A stretch of 64,000 nt of DNA. Source: an uncultured Collinsella sp. (GTDB lineage: Bacteria; Actinomycetota; Coriobacteriia; Coriobacteriales; Coriobacteriaceae). The notes under the pieces are model-generated. The model worked only from the letters and a program-made list of their open reading frames with translations, had not been told where the DNA came from and did no database searches. A program made the position numbers and the translations under genes. The stretch spans positions 1 to 64,000 of the forward strand of contig CABSNL010000001.1 of NCBI GenBank assembly GCA_902479095.1. Reading direction: 5' to 3'. The stretch's first letter is position 1. The number at the start of each line of letters is the position of its first letter. Shown in pieces: positions 26,133 through 33,338 of this stretch.

Positions 26133-26189
26133 GAACCTATGACGTTCTGATTCGTAGTCAGACCCTCTATCCAGCTGAGGTAACGCCGC
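26113..26189 (-). tRNA. tRNA-Arg (ACG anticodon), copy 2
   Basis: Sequence identical to copy 1 over 77 nt, with encoded CCA. Promoter TTGACC-N17-CATAAT upstream (-35 at 26225-26230, -10 at 26202-26207). Confidence 0.96.
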
Positions 26190-26267
26190 GACGCACGGAT
26201 TATTATGCACGTGACCCCTCGATGGGTCAAGCGACAATTTGGAAAAATTTTACGAAGTGATGATTAA

Positions 26268-26352
26268 GACGCTCGCGCCTCGACTGAGATTCGAATCCAT
26301 GCGGTGTTGCCATAAAAGAAAAGCCCCCGTTGCCGGAGGCTTTAAGTTCGAT
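26268..26352. repeat. Right-end remnant of the tRNA-associated core
   Basis: GACGCTCGCGCCTCGA (26268-26283) matches the right end of the core at 26029-26044. It is followed by a T-arm-like GAGATTCGAATCC and by the terminator of tRNA-Arg copy 3. The left part of the core is missing. Confidence 0.6.
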
Positions 26353-26429
26353 TGGTGCGGCGTATAGGATTCGAACCTATGACGTTCTGATTCGTAGTCA
26401 GACCCTCTATCCAGCTGAGGTAACGCCGC
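26353..26429 (-). tRNA. tRNA-Arg (ACG anticodon), copy 3
   Basis: Identical to the other two copies over 77 nt, with encoded CCA and its own GCCCCCG/CGGAGGC terminator. The upstream sequence is AT-rich, and its promoter is less clear than for copies 1 and 2. Confidence 0.96.
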
Positions 26430-26506
26430 AGCGCAAGACATATAAAACCACTTTAGCTTATTGGAGTCAAGCACAATCTCAAACTTTTTTGTGGAACGCA
26501 GTTTTG

Positions 26507-26884
26507 TCATGCTGCTCCGCATATACCGCCGTTCCCCGTACGATCGATTGGCTTTTCGATCACGTCAAACTTAGCATCAAGTTCCCTCAGGAGCGATCTC
26601 ACCCGCCGGGCACAGTCATAATCGGCAAACGAGATGCTCAGCATGCGCGCGACCTGGTTGGAAGTCCCAACTCCATAGAAGTGCTCCAGCGCCACAAGTC
26701 CCTCGTGCATCACAAAGGTCTCGACCACATGCGGCGACTCCTCAAAGCACCATTGTGTCAACGGACCCTCACTCGTCTGCCGAACCACCAGGCCGCCCAT
26801 GCCAGACGGCTCACACGTTACAAGCAGGTACTCCCCGCCTTCGTCGCTCTCAAACAAAACCACCCGATCATCAAACAGCTCCAT
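26507..26884 (-). CDS. Small hypothetical protein
   Basis: A 125-residue soluble protein with no recognised domain. It is acidic in the first half, with beta-strand-like stretches (DRVVLFESDEGGEYLLVTCE, GGLVVRQTSEG), then a helical second half (SFADYDCARRVRSLLRELDA). The ATG has AAAGGGGAC upstream. It lies between the tRNA-Arg array and serS, with its own spacing on both sides. No function can be assigned. Confidence 0.65.
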   Translation of the reverse strand: MELFDDRVVLFESDEGGEYLLVTCEPSGMGGLVVRQTSEGPLTQWCFEESPHVVETFVMHEGLVALEHFYGVGTSNQVARMLSISFADYDCARRVRSLLRELDAKFDVIEKPIDRTGNGGICGAA

Positions 26885-27011
26885 CGCGTCCCCTTTCTCT
26901 CGCTCTTATTTAGCAAAAGCATAGCAGGTAGATGGCTGTATACAGAACAGTTGTTCGTGTGTTTTCTATTGAGCTGTCCGCACGGCATGGTATGGACCTA
27001 CGCACGAAATA

Positions 27012-27033
27012 GGGCGCCCCCGAAGGAGCGCCC
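27012..27033 (-). terminator. Terminator after serS
   Basis: GGGCGC and GCGCCC arms around an eight-base loop, just past the serS stop. The following T-run is short (CTATTTCG). Confidence 0.6.
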
Positions 27034-27057
27034 TTGCATATCCCCTATGCAGGCAAG

Positions 27058-28341
27058 TTACGCGACCGGCTCGATCTTCTCGAGACCACCCATGTAAGGA
27101 CGCAGGACCTCGGGGATCGTGATGGTGCCGTCGGCGTTCTGGTAGTTCTCCAGAATAGCGGCCATGGTACGACCAGCCGGCAGGCCGGAACCGTTAAGGG
27201 TGTGCAGGTAACGCGAACCCTTGAAGTTCTCGGGGTCGCGGTACTTGATGTTGGCGCGGCGGGCCTGGAAGTCGCCGCAGTTGGAGCAGGAGCTGATCTC
27301 CTTGTAGGCGTTGTAGCTCGGCAGCCAGACCTCGACGTCGTAGGTCTGACGGGCAGAGAAGCCCAAGTCGCCGGTGCACAGGCTAATCACGCGATACGGA
27401 AGGCCCAGCTGCTGCAGCAGGTACTCGGCCTCGGCGGTCATGCTCTCAAGCTCCTCGTCGGACTCCTCCGGCTTAGCGAACTTGACCATCTCGACCTTGT
27501 CGAACTCGTGCTGACGGATGATGCCGCGGGTGTCGCGACCGGCGGAACCGGCCTCCTCGCGGAAGCAGGGGGTGAAGGCGGTGTAGCGGCGCGGCAGGGT
27601 GTCGGCATCGAGGACCTCGCCGGCGTGCAGGTTGGTGAGCACGACCTCGGCGGTGGGGATCAGGAAGTTGTCGCCCGAGACGTGGTAGGCGTCGTCCTCG
27701 AACTTTGGCAGCTGACCCGTGCCAAACATGGTCTGACGCTTGACGACGATGGGCGGCCACCACTCCTTAAAACCACGGCTGGTGTGCGTATCGAGGAAGA
27801 AGTTGATGAGGGCGCGCTCCAGGCGGGCGCCAGCGCCACCGAGAACGGTAAAACGGCTGCCGGAGAGCTTGTTGCCGCGCTCGAAGTCGAGGATGTCCAG
27901 ATCGGTGCCCAGATCCCAATGCGGCTTAAAGTCGAAGTCGAACTCGCGCGGGGTGCCCCAACGACGGCGCTCAATATTCTCGTCCTCGTCCTTGCCGTAC
28001 GGCGTGGCCTCGCAAGGAATGTTGGGCAGGTGAGCCATGAAGTCGTACTGCTCCTGCTCGAGAGCAGTACGGCGCTCGGCCAGACCGTCAATCTTCTCGT
28101 TGACGGCGCGCACGGCCTCCTTGGCGGCCTCGGCCTCGTCCTTCTTGCCCTCCTTCATCAGGGCGCCGATCTTCTTGGACTCGGCATTGCGCGTAGCCTG
28201 GAGCTCCTCGACCTCGGTGATGACGGCACGGCGCTCGTCGTCGAGCTCAAAGAACTTCTCGCGATCCCAAGACGTCTGGCGGTTAGCCATGGCGACATCG
28301 ATGGCATCGGGGTTCTCGCGAACAAACTTGATATCAAGCAT
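27058..28341 (-). CDS. serS: Seryl-tRNA synthetase
   Basis: Class II enzyme that charges tRNA-Ser. From the ATG at 28341 (GGAGGATCT upstream) it has 427 residues. It begins [12 protein letters not shown], and an N-terminal coiled-coil arm runs to about residue 100. Motif 2 reads [21 protein letters not shown], with [20 protein letters not shown] further on. Motif 3 region: [20 protein letters not shown]. The tRNA-Ser(GCT) gene lies about 4 kb away. Transcription probably starts at a symmetric promoter shared with the 57-residue membrane protein. Confidence 0.97.
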   Translation of the reverse strand: MLDIKFVRENPDAIDVAMANRQTSWDREKFFELDDERRAVITEVEELQATRNAESKKIGALMKEGKKDEAEAAKEAVRAVNEKIDGLAERRTALEQEQYDFMAHLPNIPCEATPYGKDEDENIERRRWGTPREFDFDFKPHWDLGTDLDILDFERGNKLSGSRFTVLGGAGARLERALINFFLDTHTSRGFKEWWPPIVVKRQTMFGTGQLPKFEDDAYHVSGDNFLIPTAEVVLTNLHAGEVLDADTLPRRYTAFTPCFREEAGSAGRDTRGIIRQHEFDKVEMVKFAKPEESDEELESMTAEAEYLLQQLGLPYRVISLCTGDLGFSARQTYDVEVWLPSYNAYKEISSCSNCGDFQARRANIKYRDPENFKGSRYLHTLNGSGLPAGRTMAAILENYQNADGTITIPEVLRPYMGGLEKIEPVA

Positions 28342-28397
28342 TAGATCCTCCGGCGATATACATTCCATTTAGGTTGCAACCTTGTACATGTATGGGC

Positions 28398-28409
28398 AAG
28401 TATATACTT
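28398..28409. promoter_or_regulatory. Symmetric AAGTATATACTT, possible bidirectional -10
   Basis: A perfect 12-bp palindrome lies midway between divergent serS and the 57-residue protein gene. It places TATACT on each strand (plus 28403-28408; minus 28399-28404). The -35 regions are weak. Confidence 0.45.
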
Positions 28410-28452
28410 ATGAGCGTTTACGACCCAACTCAACTACGCAAGAAGGCACCCA

Positions 28453-28626
28453 ATGGACGCAGTTTTTTCCTTTTTGTTTGGCACCCGCACCGGTTTTACC
28501 ATCCTTTTCGCCGGCGGCATCCTGTTATTTGCGATTCTTGCCTTTGTAATGGAGAAGCGTACCCATAAGATGTACGTCGACCGCGGACCCAAGTCCGAGG
28601 ATGAGGAAGACAGCTTCTGGGACTAA
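28453..28626 (+). CDS. 57-residue single-helix membrane protein
   Basis: A short frame that starts MDAVFSFLFGTRTGF, continues with a hydrophobic helix (about 15-33) and ends in a charged tail with KRTHKMYVDRG and EDEEDSFWD. AGAAGG lies six bases before the ATG. The gene is divergent from serS, has a probable -10 upstream, and is followed by a strong hairpin terminator. These points support it as real. No family recognised. Confidence 0.65.
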   Translation: MDAVFSFLFGTRTGFTILFAGGILLFAILAFVMEKRTHKMYVDRGPKSEDEEDSFWD

Positions 28627-28637
28627 CCTGCCAAAAA

Positions 28638-28769
28638 GGGACAGGTTTATTTTGGTCGGTTTTATCTGGGCAAACGCAAGCGCCCCGCAACTGGAATTGA
28701 GCCAGTTGCGGGGCGCTTTTTGCTATAGAGATAAAACCGCAGGAAAACCCGCCAAAATAAACCTGTCCC
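28638..28769. repeat. Nested inverted-repeat element with GGGACAGG ends, including a strong terminator
   Basis: Outer perfect 18-bp arms (28638-28655 and 28752-28769; GGGACAGGTTTATTTTGG and its complement) enclose GGTTTTATC/GATAAAACC arms (28658-28666 and 28730-28738). Those enclose a GC-rich hairpin AGCGCCCC...GGGGCGCT (28679-28717) followed by TTTTT on the plus strand. The centre can terminate the small gene; the outer arms look like terminal repeats of a palindromic mini-element. Confidence 0.8.
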
Positions 28770-28782
28770 TAAATGGAAGGTT

Positions 28783-29553
28783 TTACTGAAGGGTGGCGTC
28801 GATGGCCTTGACCAGGGCGCTGCGCATGCCGGCGTCCTCGAGCGCAACGACGCCCTTGATGGTGGCACCACCGGGCGAGCATACGGCATCCTTCATCGCC
28901 GCAGGATGCTGGCCAGTTGCAAGCTGCAGCTTTGCCGTACCCAACACCATCTGGCTCACAATGCGATAGGCATCGGCACGCGGGATACCGTGCTTGACCG
29001 CCGCATCGCCCAGGGCCTCGATTGCCATGGCGACAAATGCCGGAGCGCAACCACCCACCGTGCCGCCCACAAACAGCAGGCTCGTATCGAGCTCGACCAC
29101 CGCACCGAGTTTGCCAAGCAGATCAAGCACCACGGCGCTCTGCTCATCACTAAGCGTGGAAGCCTTCTCGCAAGCGATGACGCCCTCGCCCACCGAAACC
29201 GGTGTGTTGGGCACCGTCGAGATATGCGCGACGCCCGGCAGGACCTGCTCCCACTTGGCACTGTCCCAGGTCCAGGCAACCGACAGAACGACCTTTTTGG
29301 CAAGAGCATCCTTGAGCGGGGCGAATACCTTCTCGATCATGTACGGTTTGACCGCAGCGACCACGATATCGGATGCGGCGACAACCTCGGCGGCATCGTG
29401 GCAGGCGACCATGCCGCGCGCCTCGCAGCGCTCAACCAGTGCGTCGTAGCGACCCGCGCAGGCGCACATGTCGCTCGCAGCTACACCGGCAGCGATCCAG
29501 CCATCGGCCATAGCGCTCGCCATATTGCCAAAACCGACAAATCCAATCTTCAT
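28783..29553 (-). CDS. proC: Pyrroline-5-carboxylate reductase
   Basis: Cytoplasmic enzyme for the last step of proline synthesis, using NAD(P)H. The Rossmann start is MKIGFVGFGNMASAMADGW. VAAVKPYMI and PNTPVSVGEG follow, and the family signature is in SPGGATIKGVVALEDAGMR near the end. Length 256 is within the normal range. Its ATG has GAGAGGG upstream. It ends close to the nested palindrome and is followed upstream by rlmH with a 73-base gap. Confidence 0.95.
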   Translation of the reverse strand: MKIGFVGFGNMASAMADGWIAAGVAASDMCACAGRYDALVERCEARGMVACHDAAEVVAASDIVVAAVKPYMIEKVFAPLKDALAKKVVLSVAWTWDSAKWEQVLPGVAHISTVPNTPVSVGEGVIACEKASTLSDEQSAVVLDLLGKLGAVVELDTSLLFVGGTVGGCAPAFVAMAIEALGDAAVKHGIPRADAYRIVSQMVLGTAKLQLATGQHPAAMKDAVCSPGGATIKGVVALEDAGMRSALVKAIDATLQ

Positions 29554-29626
29554 ATCTCATAGCCCTCTCAGACACGCTCTTCAAAACGAAAGCTATTGTC
29601 CCACGCCATTGTTTCGTATTGCCGAC

Positions 29627-30097
29627 CTATTTGTGATACGGCTCGCCACGGCTGATCTTGCAGGCGCGGTAGATTTGCTCCAGCAGCACCACGCGCGCCA
29701 AGTTATGCGGCAAGGTAATGCGTCCAAAGCTGAGCATCTCGTCGGCGCGGGCGCGCACCTCATCGCTCACGCCGTCCGAACCGCCAATCACAAAGGCGAT
29801 GTCGCTGCTGCCTCGCAGCATAAGATCGTCGAGCCTCGCCGAGAGCTCCTCACTCGAACGCTCCTTGCCCTCGATAGCCAGCAGGATCACATGCGCTCGA
29901 GACGGCAATGCAGCAAGAATTGCCGCCCCCTCCTTGTCGCGCGCGGCATCCACGCCGCCCGCCTTAGCCGGGTCGATATCGGCCACCTCGCGGATATCCA
30001 CCTTGGCATAGGCGCCTAGGCGCTTGGTGTACTCAGCGCACGCGTCCTTCCAAAAGCGCTCTTTGAGCTTGCCAACACAAACGACGGTGTATTTCAC
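29627..30097 (-). CDS. rlmH: 23S rRNA (pseudouridine1915-N3)-methyltransferase
   Basis: SPOUT-class methyltransferase that modifies pseudouridine 1915 in 23S rRNA helix 69. The 156-residue length is exact for RlmH. Motifs: KLKERFWKDACAEYTKRL, LAIEGKERSSEE, FVIGGSDGV and LPHNLARVVLLEQIYRACKI, with PYHK at the C-terminus as in the family. The GTG start has GGAGTAGG upstream, overlapping the stop of the SPFH gene, so the two are coupled. Confidence 0.96.
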   Translation of the reverse strand: MKYTVVCVGKLKERFWKDACAEYTKRLGAYAKVDIREVADIDPAKAGGVDAARDKEGAAILAALPSRAHVILLAIEGKERSSEELSARLDDLMLRGSSDIAFVIGGSDGVSDEVRARADEMLSFGRITLPHNLARVVLLEQIYRACKISRGEPYHK

Positions 30098-30103
30098 GCG
30101 TGC

Positions 30104-31042
30104 CTACTCCTTTGACTCGTTCTGAACCTTACCGGCAGCCAGCATCTGCTCGAACATAGAGGCCGACTGCGAAAAGTCGCTCGGCAGCACGACCGTCGAG
30201 GTTTTACCCGTGCGAGCGAACTCCGTCATCATCTCGGACCACTGCGTAAACATGAACAGTTGGTTGGCCTCGTCATTGCCGACACCCGTCTCCTGGATGA
30301 TCTCGAGCGAATCTTTGATACCCAGTGCAATGGCCTTGCGCTGGTTGGCGATGCCCTCGCCCGCCTTTTCCATAGCCTCGGCCTCGGCGGTCGCCTCGGT
30401 GACGCGCTTGATGCGGTCGGCCTCGGCGAGCTCCTGTGCCGCAGCGCGCTTGCGCTGGGCGGCGTTGATGTCGTTCATGGAGTTCTCGACCTCGGTCGGC
30501 AGTGCGATTTTGGTGATGAGCGTCGACACGAGGGTGAAGCCGTAGGCGGCCATCTGCTCGGAAACGGTAGCGTTGACATCCTTGGCGATGTCATCCTTCT
30601 TGGCAAAGACCTCATCGAGTGTGTAGACGGGAATCGAAGAGCGTAGGGCGTCGGTGATGAAGTCACGCATCTGGTCGACGGGCTCCTGCAGCATGTAGTA
30701 GCTCTTGTAGATACCCGAATCTGCCGGGCCGGCGCCCATGTCATAGCTCACGTGGTACTGAGCAGAGACCTCAAGGCCGATGGTCACGTTGTCCTGGGTC
30801 TTAACGTCGATGCCAAAACCGTTTTTCATGGTGCGCAGGCTCACCGTGGCGGCCTTGCGGTCGATCACGGGCACCTTCATGTGGAAGCCCGCGTTGACGA
30901 TGCGGTTAAACTTGCCCAGGCGCTCGATGATCACGGCATGCTGTTGTTCAACGACATAGCAGGCGTTGGGAAGCAGTAGCAACAGAATGATGATGGGAAT
31001 CAAAAGGCTGGTAAGGGCGGCGATGATACCGGACAACAGCAT
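30104..31042 (-). CDS. SPFH/Band 7 membrane protein (stomatin/QmcA-like)
   Basis: Membrane-anchored protein of 312 residues. An N-terminal helix (about 8-28) precedes a Band 7 domain containing VVEQQHAVIIERLGKFNRIVNAGFHMKVP. A long helical segment rich in Ala/Glu/Lys (about 190-245, EAEAMEKAGEGIANQRKAI) then supports ring-like assembly, as in stomatins. The ATG at 31042 has GAGGAGAG upstream; the longer frame is unlikely. Stomatin-like proteins organise membrane microdomains and proteases, and the exact role here is unknown. It is coupled to rlmH. Confidence 0.9.
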   Translation of the reverse strand: MLLSGIIAALTSLLIPIIILLLLLPNACYVVEQQHAVIIERLGKFNRIVNAGFHMKVPVIDRKAATVSLRTMKNGFGIDVKTQDNVTIGLEVSAQYHVSYDMGAGPADSGIYKSYYMLQEPVDQMRDFITDALRSSIPVYTLDEVFAKKDDIAKDVNATVSEQMAAYGFTLVSTLITKIALPTEVENSMNDINAAQRKRAAAQELAEADRIKRVTEATAEAEAMEKAGEGIANQRKAIALGIKDSLEIIQETGVGNDEANQLFMFTQWSEMMTEFARTGKTSTVVLPSDFSQSASMFEQMLAAGKVQNESKE

Positions 31043-31099
31043 GGTCTCTCCTCTGATAGGCACACGTTGGCATTAGGATACCCGTACAAGGAGATCGTA

Positions 31100-31348
31100 C
31101 ATAACAAAAAAGCTCCCATTGCTGGGAGTTCTTTCATTCAATGGTGCGGGCGAAAGGACGTCCGCGTATCCGCTTCGCGGATCCGCACCGGCTTCGGCCG
31201 CCTGCCGGCGTCCTCGCCAGCTCGCTAAAAACGCTCCGCGTTTTCTTTACGCTCGCTCCTTCACAGGTTCAAGTCCCTGTGACGGGCCCATAACAAAAAA
31301 GCTCCCATTGCTGGGAGCTCTTTAATTTAATGGTGCGGGCGAAAGGAC
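31100..31348. repeat. tRNA-Leu-associated hairpin element between direct repeats
   Basis: Two 60-bp direct repeats with about three mismatches (31100-31159 and 31289-31348) each hold the tRNA-Leu terminator (AGCTCCCA...TGGGAG) and the last 18 bases of the tRNA. Between them lies a 129-bp core (31160-31288) with hairpins ATCCGC/GCGGAT, CCGGC/GCCGG and AAAACGC/GCGTTTT, ending in a plus-strand T-arm-like CAGGTTCAAGTCCCTG. The right repeat continues into the intact tRNA-Leu. The core closely matches that at tRNA-Arg. Confidence 0.8.
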
Positions 31349-31417
31349 TTGAACCTTCATGGGGTTGCCCCCATACGGACCTGAACCGTACGCGTCTGCC
31401 AATTCCGCCACGCCCGC
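31331..31417 (-). tRNA. tRNA-Leu (CAG anticodon)
   Basis: 87-nt class II tRNA with encoded CCA. Acceptor GCGGGCG/CGCCCGC, anticodon loop TTCAGGT (CAG, reads CUG), variable arm TGGGGGCAACCCCA, T-arm AAGGTTCAAGTCCTT. Promoter TTGCGT-N17-TATTCT upstream. Confidence 0.96.
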
Positions 31418-31460
31418 GTGCAGGAATTAGAATAACGGAGCGCCATCGCGAACGCAAGAA

Positions 31461-32378
31461 CTATTTTTGAAAAAGTTTGCAGGCATTTTCCCAAGCTGCT
31501 CGCGCGATTGCCTCAGCATCCTCGCCGGTACGATCGACACGGTCGTTGACCAGCGTGTTTGCCGTAATGGAGATCATTGCGGGCTCGCATTCAAGACCGC
31601 GGATGGGCTCCGGAGCCATATACGGGCAATCCGTCTCGAACAAAATTCGATCGAGTGGGGTTGCCGCAAATGCCTCGCGCACGTCGTCGTTGCGCTTAAA
31701 GGTGGCCGCACCGCCATAGGCGATATAGCAGCCCAGCTCCACAAAGCACTCCATCGTGGCGCGGTCCTCGCCAAAGCAGTGCAGCACACAACCGGCCTGG
31801 GGCACGCCCACCTCACGAAGCACGTTGTAGGCGTCCGCGTGCGAGGTTCGCTCCTGGTCCGTGTCCTCGTGACGCAGATGCAGCTCCACCGGCACGTTAC
31901 GGCACACGGCAAGCTCGAGCTGGCGCGCCATGCAGTCAATCTGCACGTTATGGGGTGCCGGCGCGATATCGTCGTCATAGTCCATGTGGTAGTCCAGGCC
32001 GATTTCGCCAATACCGGCGCATAAGGGGTCATCGAGTGCGGCAACGACCTGTGCGTGAACGTCGTCGGTATAGTCCGGCGCGCCATACGGATGCACGCCG
32101 GCAAGATACTTGATCTGCGGGATATCCTGCATCGGCAGAATTTCGCGCACGAGCCAGTCGCTATAGTCCGTCACGCTGCGCTTGTCGGCGATGGGGTCGA
32201 GCATCGTCACCAACAGGTCGACGCCCGCGGCTTTGGCACGCAGGAGCGTCTCGGGCACATCCTTGCCCCAGAACGAAAGCAGATGTGCATGCGTGTCGGC
32301 AAGCGGCGCCAAGGGCACGGGACAAGCAACCGTCTTCTTTTTCTTGGTAAACGTCACGCGTTCGGCATTAAGCGTCAT
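31461..32378 (-). CDS. tatD: TatD family metal-dependent deoxyribonuclease
   Basis: Cytoplasmic metal-dependent hydrolase of 305 residues with the TIM-barrel layout of TatD nucleases. The metal motif DTHAHL lies near residue 28, then GVHPYGAPDY, IGEIGLDYH, VELHLRHEDTD, CVLHCFGED and the closing LFETDCPYMAPEPIRG with the conserved Asp. The ATG has GGAGCT upstream and overlaps the end of rsmA by 11 bases. The order metG, rsmA, tatD in one direction is a common arrangement. Confidence 0.92.
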   Translation of the reverse strand: MTLNAERVTFTKKKKTVACPVPLAPLADTHAHLLSFWGKDVPETLLRAKAAGVDLLVTMLDPIADKRSVTDYSDWLVREILPMQDIPQIKYLAGVHPYGAPDYTDDVHAQVVAALDDPLCAGIGEIGLDYHMDYDDDIAPAPHNVQIDCMARQLELAVCRNVPVELHLRHEDTDQERTSHADAYNVLREVGVPQAGCVLHCFGEDRATMECFVELGCYIAYGGAATFKRNDDVREAFAATPLDRILFETDCPYMAPEPIRGLECEPAMISITANTLVNDRVDRTGEDAEAIARAAWENACKLFQK

Positions 32379-33228
32379 GGATTAGCTCCTGGGCCAGGCG
32401 GACAAAGTCGGCAACATCAAGCGTTTCGGCGCGCGTGGTGGATGCGATACCGCAAGCCTCAAAGGCGGCATCGAGCACGTCCTTGGCAAAGCCGTTGGCG
32501 CTCATGGAATTGCGGATGGTCTTGCGACGCTGAGCAAATGCAGCATCAATCACGCGGGCCACAAATTCGCGATCGAGCCCCTCGGGCACCACGCCGTCAA
32601 CACGGTCGATACGCACGACGGCCGAGTCCACATGCGGCGCCGGCATAAAGCAGCGCGGCGGCACCTCAAAACGACCCGTAACCTGCGCATATAGGCCGAG
32701 CTTTGCCGTATAGCCGCCATAGGTCTTGTTACCCGGCGCTGCGGCAATGCGATCGGCAACCTCCTTTTGAACCATGACGACGGCGCGCTTGAGCGCGGGC
32801 ATCGTCTGGAAGAACTGAAGGATGATCGTCGCCGCCACGTTGTAGGGCAGATTCGCGACAAACACCGTCGGCTTACCGCCCGCAACCTGCTCAATCTGCT
32901 CCGGGCCCACCTTGAGCGCATCGCCCATGATAAAGCGGAAGTTGGCATAGTCGGCGGCGTGGGCGTCGAGCACCGGCTCAAGCTCGGGATCGGCCTCGAT
33001 CGACGTAACGCACGCCGCCTCCTGCAACAACGCAAGTGTCAACGTGCCGCAACCCGGACCCACCTCGAGTACGCGCTCGTCACCTGCAAGCTCGGCAAGC
33101 TCGCAGATACGCTCGATCACATGATTGTCGATTAGAAAGTTCTGGCCCAGGCGATGCTTAGTCGCAAGGCCAAACTCCTCTAGCAGCTCCCTGGTGGCCG
33201 TGGGGTTTGCCAAAGGCGAAGTTGTCAT
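32368..33228 (-). CDS. rsmA: 16S rRNA (adenine1518-N6/adenine1519-N6)-dimethyltransferase
   Basis: KsgA/RsmA enzyme that dimethylates two adenines near the 3' end of 16S rRNA during small-subunit assembly. Starts with the family-typical GLATKHRLGQNFLIDNHV. The SAM site reads VLEVGPGCGTLT, and the catalytic NLPY appears in VANLPYNVA. The C-terminal basic domain includes FAQRRKTIRNSM. Length 286 is normal. AAGGAGG precedes the ATG. Overlaps tatD downstream. Confidence 0.97.
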   Translation of the reverse strand: MTTSPLANPTATRELLEEFGLATKHRLGQNFLIDNHVIERICELAELAGDERVLEVGPGCGTLTLALLQEAACVTSIEADPELEPVLDAHAADYANFRFIMGDALKVGPEQIEQVAGGKPTVFVANLPYNVAATIILQFFQTMPALKRAVVMVQKEVADRIAAAPGNKTYGGYTAKLGLYAQVTGRFEVPPRCFMPAPHVDSAVVRIDRVDGVVPEGLDREFVARVIDAAFAQRRKTIRNSMSANGFAKDVLDAAFEACGIASTTRAETLDVADFVRLAQELIHDA

Positions 33229-33266
33229 GTTTGCCTCCTTAGCATGATGGCGGCGTCTTGAAACAA

Positions 33267-33296
33267 AAGGGCATGGACCGTGGCGGCCATGCCCTT
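33267..33296 (-). terminator. Terminator after metG
   Basis: AAGGGCATGG and CCATGCCCTT arms (10 bp) with a ten-base loop; on the minus strand the sequence continues TTGTTTC. Confidence 0.8.
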
Positions 33297-33338
33297 ACAG
33301 CTAAACAGCAAATTGCCGATATGGCGCTCGCGCGGTCT

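Noticed and set aside
22626..31348. CRISPR array or prophage attachment site
   Set aside because: Repeats are two per locus with a long structured core rather than regular spacers, and no integrase, phage or cas gene lies in the window.
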